The position numbers and the translations under genes were made by a program. From NCBI GenBank assembly GCA_937875885.1, contig CALEIO010000191.1, positions 1 to 10,367 on the forward strand: 10,367 bases of DNA. Direction: 5' to 3'. Source of the DNA: an uncultured Clostridia bacterium (GTDB lineage Bacteria > Bacillota > Clostridia > Oscillospirales > Acutalibacteraceae). Under the pieces are notes generated by a model. The model had not been told where the DNA came from. It was given only the letters and a program-made list of their open reading frames with translations, and made no database searches. This document shows, in pieces, positions 6,092 to 10,367 of the stretch; the first letter of the stretch is position 1, and every line of letters begins with the position of its first letter.

Positions 6092-7327
6092 ATGAGCATT
6101 GATAACAAAAACAATCAGATGTCTGCAGACAAGCTTTTTGAGCTTCTCTTTGACGATGGTGTATACACAGAGCTTCTGCCTGTGGCAGAAACTGCAGAGG
6201 CACTGGCTGCCTGCGGTAAGATTCTGGGACAGAATGTTTATGCATTTGCCCAGGACGATGGTGCTCTCTGCGGTGCAATGAGCGTTGCACAGGCAGAGAA
6301 ACTTTCAAAGGTTTACGCTCTGGCAATCAAGACAGGTTGCCCCGTGGTAGGATTCTACACAAAGACTGCCGCTAAAGTTTCCGAGGGCAATATGCTGATG
6401 GACTCCCTGGGGGGACTCCTTGCAAGTGCCAGAAGACTTTCAGGCGTTGTGCCACAGATTTCAGTAGTACTGGGTGACTGTGTGGGCACTACCGCAATGC
6501 TTGCCACAAATGCTGACTTTGTTGTTATGACCAAGGATGCAAGTCTTTCACTTGCGGAGGGTTGTGACTGTAAAGGTCAGGGCAAGGCCGCAATCCTTGC
6601 CGAGGATGCACAGGCTGCGGTACAGGCTGTGTGCGACCTGCTTACATATCTCCCTGCAAACAACCTCTCTGTTTCTCCTGTGGCAGAAACTGCACAGGGC
6701 GAGGTGTTTGACGCTGAAAGTGAGCTTAAACTCTATACGGCAAAAGAAAACGGTGCCGAGGTTTCCTTTGCAAGACTTGCAGGCAAGGCTGTGGGTGTTA
6801 TCCGCACAAAAGGCGGAGAGATTGACTCAAAGGCTGCAAAGAAGATTGCTTCCTTTGTGCGCTTCTGCGATGCTTTCTCTGTACCTCTTGTAACCTTTGT
6901 TGATGCACAGAATTTCTGCTGTCTTGGCTCTGCAAACACAGTGCTTTCTGCTTACGCAGAGGCTACTACCGTTAAGATTTCTGTTGTAAACGGCAACGCT
7001 ACGGGAGCTGTGTATATGGCTCTTGCAGGCAAAGCAGGCAGAACAGATGTAACCATTGGAATGGACGGTGCTGTAATTTCTCCCATCAAGGCACAGGCTG
7101 CGGCTTACCTTGCACTTGGTGACAAGCTCACAGGCACAGTAAGTGAGCAGGACCAGGCTATTGCACAGTACATTGCTACAGAGCTCTCTGCACACAGTGC
7201 TGCAAAGGCAGGCTTTGTGGACGATGTGGCAGATATGAGCACATTAAGAATCAAACTTGTAAATTATCTGGATGTTCTTGCAGGTAAGAGAGAATCTTCT
7301 CTGCCCAAGAAACATTCTACTATATAA
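6092..7327 (+). CDS. Divergent acyl-CoA carboxyltransferase-family protein (transcarboxylase 12S / MmdA-like)
   Basis: By fold and position this is the acyl-CoA carboxyltransferase subunit (PF01039) of a biotin-dependent transcarboxylase or decarboxylase, which would move carboxylate between biotin and an acyl-CoA such as propionyl-CoA. Landmarks retained in both crotonase-like halves are QNVYAFAQDDGALCGAMS (47-64), SGVVPQISVVLGDC (117-130), LLTYLPANN (183-191), GKAVGVI (231-237) and IASFVRFCDAFSVPLVTFVD (252-271). It is 411 residues long against about 510 for typical subunits. The glycine-rich segments that build the oxyanion holes are altered: SGGAR is replaced by YTKTAAK (89-95), AGG by VGT (131-133), and YGGAY by ATGAVY (303-308). 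Activity is therefore uncertain; it may be structural or have another substrate. A perfect AGGAGG (6080-6085) precedes the ATG. The biotin carrier follows after 15 bases. Confidence 0.8.
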   Translation: MSIDNKNNQMSADKLFELLFDDGVYTELLPVAETAEALAACGKILGQNVYAFAQDDGALCGAMSVAQAEKLSKVYALAIKTGCPVVGFYTKTAAKVSEGNMLMDSLGGLLASARRLSGVVPQISVVLGDCVGTTAMLATNADFVVMTKDASLSLAEGCDCKGQGKAAILAEDAQAAVQAVCDLLTYLPANNLSVSPVAETAQGEVFDAESELKLYTAKENGAEVSFARLAGKAVGVIRTKGGEIDSKAAKKIASFVRFCDAFSVPLVTFVDAQNFCCLGSANTVLSAYAEATTVKISVVNGNATGAVYMALAGKAGRTDVTIGMDGAVISPIKAQAAAYLALGDKLTGTVSEQDQAIAQYIATELSAHSAAKAGFVDDVADMSTLRIKLVNYLDVLAGKRESSLPKKHSTI

Positions 7328-7342
7328 TCAGGAGGTCTCACT

Positions 7343-7699
7343 ATGAAAAATCTTCGCATTACCGTAAACGGTGTTTCTTATGACGTACAGGTAGAAGAAC
7401 TGTCAGAGGGCGCAGCAGTTGCATCTGCTCCTGCAGCGGCTCCCGCACCTGCACCCAAGGCTGCTCCTGCACCTGCAGCAGCAGGCGGCACAAAGGTGAC
7501 CGCTCCCATGCCCGGCACAATCCTTGCTGTGAACGTTTCTGTTGGTCAGAAAGTTTCAGAGGGACAGGCTGTGGTTATCCTTGAAGCTATGAAGATGGAA
7601 AACGAAATTCCCGCTCCCGCTTCAGGCACAGTTGCTTCCATAAACGTTGAGAAGGGCGCAAATGTTGAGACCGGCGCTGTACTCATCACTTTAAGCTAA
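7343..7699 (+). CDS. Biotin carboxyl carrier protein (transcarboxylase 1.3S / decarboxylase biotin subunit)
   Basis: This 118-residue protein carries biotin, which shuttles CO2 between the two carboxyltransferase subunits encoded on either side. Residues 1-20 form a short leading segment ([20 protein letters not shown]). Residues 28-48 are an Ala/Pro linker typical of mobile biotin arms. Residues 50-118 form the biotinyl/lipoyl domain. The biotinylation motif [12 protein letters not shown] is at 81-92 with K84 the modified lysine, and the second hairpin [13 protein letters not shown] (93-105) is also standard. The start ATG at 7343 is set by AGGAGG (7330-7335). A biotin ligase must act on it, but none is encoded here. 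The stop is directly followed by the ribosome site of the next gene, so the three genes are one transcript. Confidence 0.93.
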   Translation: MKNLRITVNGVSYDVQVEELSEGAAVASAPAAAPAPAPKAAPAPAAAGGTKVTAPMPGTILAVNVSVGQKVSEGQAVVILEAMKMENEIPAPASGTVASINVEKGANVETGAVLITLS

Positions 7700-7709
7700 G
7701 GTGAGTTTT

Positions 7710-9125
7710 ATGACTAAAAAGATTAAGATTACAGAAACAGGACTGCGTGATGCTCACCAGTCTTTACTTGCAACAAGAATGCCCACTTCCGATATGCTTC
7801 CAATCCTTGAGAAAATGGACAAAATCGGCTTCTATTCTCTGGAGTGCTGGGGTGGTGCTACATTCGACTCTTGTCTGCGATTTCTGAACGAAGACCCTTG
7901 GGAGCGTCTGCGCACTATCAAGGATAAATGCAAGAACACAAAGCTGCAGATGCTTTTCCGCGGTCAGAATATGCTGGGTTACCGCCACTATGCCGACGAT
8001 GTGCTTGACTACTTTGTAGAGCGCTCTGTGGCAAACGGTATCGACATTCTCCGTATTTTTGATGCTCTCAACGACATCAAGAATCTTAACAGTGCAATCA
8101 AGGCTGCAAAGCGTGAGGGTGCCGAGGTGCAGGTAGCAATCAGCTACACCACAGGCCCTGTTTTTACTGACGAATACTATGTGGATTATGCAAAGCGCAT
8201 TGCCGAGGCAGGTGCTGACACAATCTGCATCAAAGATATGGCGGCTCTGCTTACACCTTACAAGACAGAGTCCCTTGTTAAAGCTATCAAATCTGCTGTA
8301 GACCTGCCTGTGCAGGTGCATACCCACGCCACATCGGGTCTTGCCTCCATGTGTCTGCTCAAGGGTATCGAGGCTGGTGCTGATATGATTGACACAGCAA
8401 TCAGCCCCCTTGCTCTGGGTACATCCCATGCACCCACAGAGTCTATGGTTGCGGCACTTCAGGGCACACCCTACGACACAGGTCTTGACCTTGTTGCATT
8501 GTCTGAAATCCGCGAATACTTTATGACTTTGCGCGAAAAATACATCAAATCCGGACTCATCGACCCCAAGATGCTTGCAACAGATGCAAATGCTCTTATC
8601 TACCAGGTACCCGGCGGAATGCTCTCAAACCTGCTTTCACAGCTTAAGCAGGCAGGCAAGGAGAGCGAGCTTACAAAGGTGCTTGAGGAAGTTCCCAGAG
8701 TCCGCGAAGATTCCGGCTATCCGCCCCTTGTAACTCCCACATCCCAGATTGTAGGCACCCAGGCTGTGTTCAATGTTATTGCAGGCGAGCGCTACAAGAT
8801 GTGCACAAACGAGTTCAAGGATATGGTAGCAGGTAAGTACGGCACAACTCCCGTACCCATTTCCGATGAATTCAGAAAGAAGATTATCGGTGATGAACCC
8901 GCAATCACTTGCCGTCCCGCCGATAACCTCAAGCCCGAGCTTGACACACTCCGTGAAAAGTGTGCTCAGTACGCTAAGCAGGAAGAAGATGTTCTTTCTT
9001 ATGCGCTGTTTGATCAGGTTGCAACCAAGTTCTTTGAAAAGAGAAATGAAGGCGACAAGGTAGCAGCAGCTCTTGCTAACGTAGCAGACGCTAAGTATCA
9101 CGTAAATATTCACGAAGTAAAATAA
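7710..9125 (+). CDS. oadA: Pyruvate/oxaloacetate carboxyltransferase (transcarboxylase 5S / oxaloacetate decarboxylase alpha type)
   Basis: This subunit transfers the carboxyl group between biotin and pyruvate/oxaloacetate in a metal-dependent TIM barrel (HMGL-like), followed by a conserved PYC_OADA carboxylase domain. It has 471 residues. Visible features are ETGLRDAHQSLLATRM (9-24) with metal ligand D14, ECWGGATFDSCLRFL (45-59), and FRGQNMLGYRHY (83-94). The presumed carbamylated lysine K175 lies in CIKDMAALLTP, and the metal histidines H204 and H206 in VHTHATSGLASM. PGGMLSNL (301-308) and CRPADNL (401-407) mark the second domain. It ends before any fused biotin domain, as in 5S subunits that use a separate carrier. 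An in-frame GTG lies at 7701, but AAGGTGAG (7699-7706) sits correctly for ATG at 7710. All catalytic residues I can name are present, unlike its upstream partner. Confidence 0.93.
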   Translation: MTKKIKITETGLRDAHQSLLATRMPTSDMLPILEKMDKIGFYSLECWGGATFDSCLRFLNEDPWERLRTIKDKCKNTKLQMLFRGQNMLGYRHYADDVLDYFVERSVANGIDILRIFDALNDIKNLNSAIKAAKREGAEVQVAISYTTGPVFTDEYYVDYAKRIAEAGADTICIKDMAALLTPYKTESLVKAIKSAVDLPVQVHTHATSGLASMCLLKGIEAGADMIDTAISPLALGTSHAPTESMVAALQGTPYDTGLDLVALSEIREYFMTLREKYIKSGLIDPKMLATDANALIYQVPGGMLSNLLSQLKQAGKESELTKVLEEVPRVREDSGYPPLVTPTSQIVGTQAVFNVIAGERYKMCTNEFKDMVAGKYGTTPVPISDEFRKKIIGDEPAITCRPADNLKPELDTLREKCAQYAKQEEDVLSYALFDQVATKFFEKRNEGDKVAAALANVADAKYHVNIHEVK

Positions 9126-9134
9126 AACATTTTC

Positions 9135-9166
9135 CCCCTGCTTTGCCGTATTCGGCAGGGCAGGGG
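9135..9166 (+). terminator. Strong hairpin after the carboxyltransferase operon
   Basis: A 14-base stem (9135-9148 with 9153-9166) pairs fully, counting two G-T wobbles, around a TATT loop. It lies nine bases after the oadA-like stop. On the plus strand it is followed by TACGTTATTATATT, only a broken T run, so it is a plausible but not classic intrinsic terminator. It also sits exactly at a change in codon use. Confidence 0.6.
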
Positions 9167-9193
9167 TACGTTATTATATTCAAGGAGCAGGAA

Positions 9194-10036
9194 ATGCCGC
9201 ATATTTTACACGCAATAGTTCACGCTCTCAAAGATACGGTGATAATACTTCCTATATTGTTTGTTACGTATCTTATAATTGAATTTATCGAACACAAAGC
9301 AAGTGAAAAAGTAACGAAAATAATGACAGCATCGGGAAAAGCCGGTCCTTTGCTCGGAAGCGCGGTCGGCATAATTCCTCAATGTGGATTTTCCGGTGCG
9401 GCTGCTTCGCTGTTTGCAGTGGGAACAGTTTCAGCAGGTACACTTGTGGCAGTTTTTATTGCTACTTCCGATGAGATGCTGCCTTTGCTTATATCTGCAT
9501 CGGTGCCTGCAAGGGAAATACTTATCATTCTTGCGATAAAGCTTATATCCGGCGCAGTGTTCGGCTTTGTTGTAGATCTTATATACAAACGCAAGAAATC
9601 CGCTACAATAGAATGTATGTGCAAGGATGAAAGCTGTCATTGCGAACATCATGGTATTTTTGTTTCCGCTATAAAGCACACTCTTAAGATTGTACTTCTG
9701 GTGTTTGCGGTAACGGCGGTTATAAATGTCGGTATCGAACTTTTGGGAGAAGAACGATTAACTCAACTGATAGTGACGAAACCCGTTCTGGGTGAGCTTA
9801 TAGCAGGTTTGGTGGGCCTGGTGCCAAATTGCTCAGCTTCAGTTTTGCTTACTGATCTTTACGTTGAACACGCACTGTCAATCGGGCAGTTGGTGTCGGG
9901 CTTAAGCGTAAACGCAGGGGTTGGGCTTATAGTTCTTTTCAGAATAAATAAAAATTTAAAGGAAAATCTTGCGCTCACTTGCACTTTGTATGTCTGCGGA
10001 GTTGTTTCCGGTATAATAACAGGATTTATATTTTAA
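9194..10036 (+). CDS. Putative manganese/heavy-metal exporter (ArsP_2, DUF2899 type)
   Basis: This is an integral membrane protein resembling the ArsP_2/DUF2899 family (PF11449), annotated as putative manganese or heavy-metal/arsenic exporters; the true substrate is uncertain. The 280 residues contain about eight to ten hydrophobic segments. Two related motifs mark a duplicated architecture: GIIPQCGFSGAAASLF (59-74) and GLVPNCSASVLLTDLY (208-223), each with P-x-C. Between the halves lies a soluble loop with C141, C143, C148, H149, C150, H152 and H153, a likely metal-sensing or metal-binding site. The frame is open to a TTG at 9143 inside the hairpin, but AAGGAG (9182-9187) six bases before ATG 9194 decides the start. 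Frequent ATA codons and lower G+C contrast sharply with the upstream operon. A terminator follows, so it is a single-gene unit. Confidence 0.75.
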   Translation: MPHILHAIVHALKDTVIILPILFVTYLIIEFIEHKASEKVTKIMTASGKAGPLLGSAVGIIPQCGFSGAAASLFAVGTVSAGTLVAVFIATSDEMLPLLISASVPAREILIILAIKLISGAVFGFVVDLIYKRKKSATIECMCKDESCHCEHHGIFVSAIKHTLKIVLLVFAVTAVINVGIELLGEERLTQLIVTKPVLGELIAGLVGLVPNCSASVLLTDLYVEHALSIGQLVSGLSVNAGVGLIVLFRINKNLKENLALTCTLYVCGVVSGIITGFIF

Positions 10037-10040
10037 TGGT

Positions 10041-10074
10041 AAAACACCGCCGAAAGTACTCTCGGCGGTGTTTT
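10041..10074 (+). terminator. Classic bidirectional intrinsic terminator
   Basis: ACACCGCCGA (10044-10053) pairs perfectly with TCGGCGGTGT (10062-10071) around an eight-base loop. Flanking AAA and TTT add pairs and supply a T run for the plus-strand exporter gene, whose stop is four bases upstream. The A run at 10041-10044 would serve a minus-strand transcript equally well. Confidence 0.92.
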
Positions 10075-10119
10075 TAACTTAAACAGGGGATATATTTACC
10101 TATACTTAAAAACATTGTA

Positions 10120-10149
10120 AATTATACAAAATGAAAATTTTGTATAATT
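10120..10149. repeat. Perfect AT-rich inverted repeat (13-base arms, GAAA centre)
   Basis: AATTATACAAAAT (10120-10132) is the exact reverse complement of ATTTTGTATAATT (10137-10149), with GAAA between. It lies between the exporter terminator and the end of the minus-strand gene, 37 bases beyond that gene's stop. It could terminate the leftward transcript, since the minus strand continues as TACAATGTTTTTA. It could instead be an operator or a remnant of a small mobile repeat. Confidence 0.7.
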
Positions 10150-10186
10150 AAGGGGAGTGAAATTACAAAAAATATAGGGCTTTTGC

Positions 10187-10367
10187 TTAATCTTCCTCGC
10201 AGATCGGCAATATCCCTCCGTAATCGTACGGTTGTGAATTTGACAAAGAAACTGTCTCGTATCCTATGTTTTTACAGAAATTATGTATCAAATCGTAATC
10301 AGCAAGCAATGGATCAAAACCTACCAATGACGAAATGCTATTATAAATATATTTATTGTTTTCCACA
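10187..10367 (-). CDS. C-terminal fragment of an unrecognised minus-strand protein
   Basis: Reading the reverse complement inwards from the right edge gives 59 codons open to TAA at 10187-10189, with no start needed inside the window. The product contains SSLVGFDPLLADYDLIHNFC (about residues 11-30), then IGYETVSLSNSQ and, at the end, YGGILPICEED. It has mixed, globular-looking composition rather than the biased composition of random AT-rich frames, which supports a real gene end. I recognise no family. It faces the exporter gene tail to tail. An alternative is chance readthrough, since the fragment is short. Confidence 0.5.
   Translation of the reverse strand, partial: VENNKYIYNSISSLVGFDPLLADYDLIHNFCKNIGYETVSLSNSQPYDYGGILPICEED

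Noticed and set aside
7701..7709. GTG start for the oadA-like gene
   Set aside because: This GTG is part of the AAGGTGAG ribosome site that serves the ATG at 7710.
7764..8429. Minus-strand open frame opposite the oadA-like gene
   Set aside because: The plus-strand product carries all catalytic motifs of its family. The reverse frame has shadow-like composition and no start context.
9143..9193. TTG start for the exporter, adding 17 residues
   Set aside because: It would lie inside the hairpin with no ribosome site, while ATG 9194 has AAGGAG at ideal spacing.
10115..10148. TTGTAA ... TATAAT as a rightward promoter within the palindrome
   Set aside because: The spacing is about 22 bases, too long for a sigma-A promoter, and no rightward open frame follows.
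1..10367. CRISPR array, tRNA, rRNA, insertion sequence or phage module
   Set aside because: I saw no regularly spaced repeats, cloverleaf sequence, transposase motif or phage gene on either strand.

Overview
The window does not read like one genome. It splits into at least two blocks with different taxonomic flavour, and two further breaks in base or codon use suggest more pieces. The pattern fits a mixed gut-type community of a methanogenic archaeon and clostridial bacteria joined by assembly, or much less likely by real recombination. All taxonomic statements are inferences from protein families, gene order and codon use; no database was searched.

Block A (1 to about 2280) carries a minus-strand FecCD-type metal-chelate/cobalamin ABC permease that runs off the left edge. 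Diverging from it are three tightly packed plus-strand genes: a THEP1-type NTPase, an NADPH-dependent FMN reductase or iron-sulfur flavoprotein-like protein, and the first ~65 residues of a TatD-related (COG1099-like) metal-dependent hydrolase. This set resembles a euryarchaeon of the Methanomicrobia. Within the permease, G+C falls from about 61% (1-240) to about 47% (361-720) by hand count, so the leftmost ~300 bases may have another origin.

Block B (about 2280 to 9125) is clostridial, Oscillospiraceae/Ruminococcaceae-like. The hydrolase frame runs without a stop into an unrelated Ala/Glu-rich tail, plausibly the end of scpB. This is followed by the common Firmicutes order of a DUF2953 protein, the GerW/YtfJ spore protein, a D-Ala-D-Ala carboxypeptidase, an RluB-like rRNA pseudouridine synthase and a small unrecognised protein. 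A clear sigma-A-like promoter then starts a three-gene operon: a divergent acyl-CoA carboxyltransferase-family protein, a biotin carrier protein, and a pyruvate/oxaloacetate carboxyltransferase (transcarboxylase 5S/OadA). Together they look like a soluble, biotin-dependent carboxyl-transfer system. No biotin carboxylase or sodium-pump beta/gamma subunit is visible.

Block C (about 9130 to 10367) begins with a strong hairpin and holds an AT-rich, ATA-using gene for a putative manganese/heavy-metal exporter of the ArsP_2 (DUF2899) type. A classic bidirectional terminator, an AT-rich perfect palindrome and the 3' end of an unrecognised minus-strand gene follow.

The most useful warnings for a reader are the probable chimeric junction near 2280 and the carboxyltransferase homologue that seems to have lost its glycine-rich oxyanion motifs. 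No CRISPR array, tRNA, rRNA, insertion sequence or phage gene was seen.
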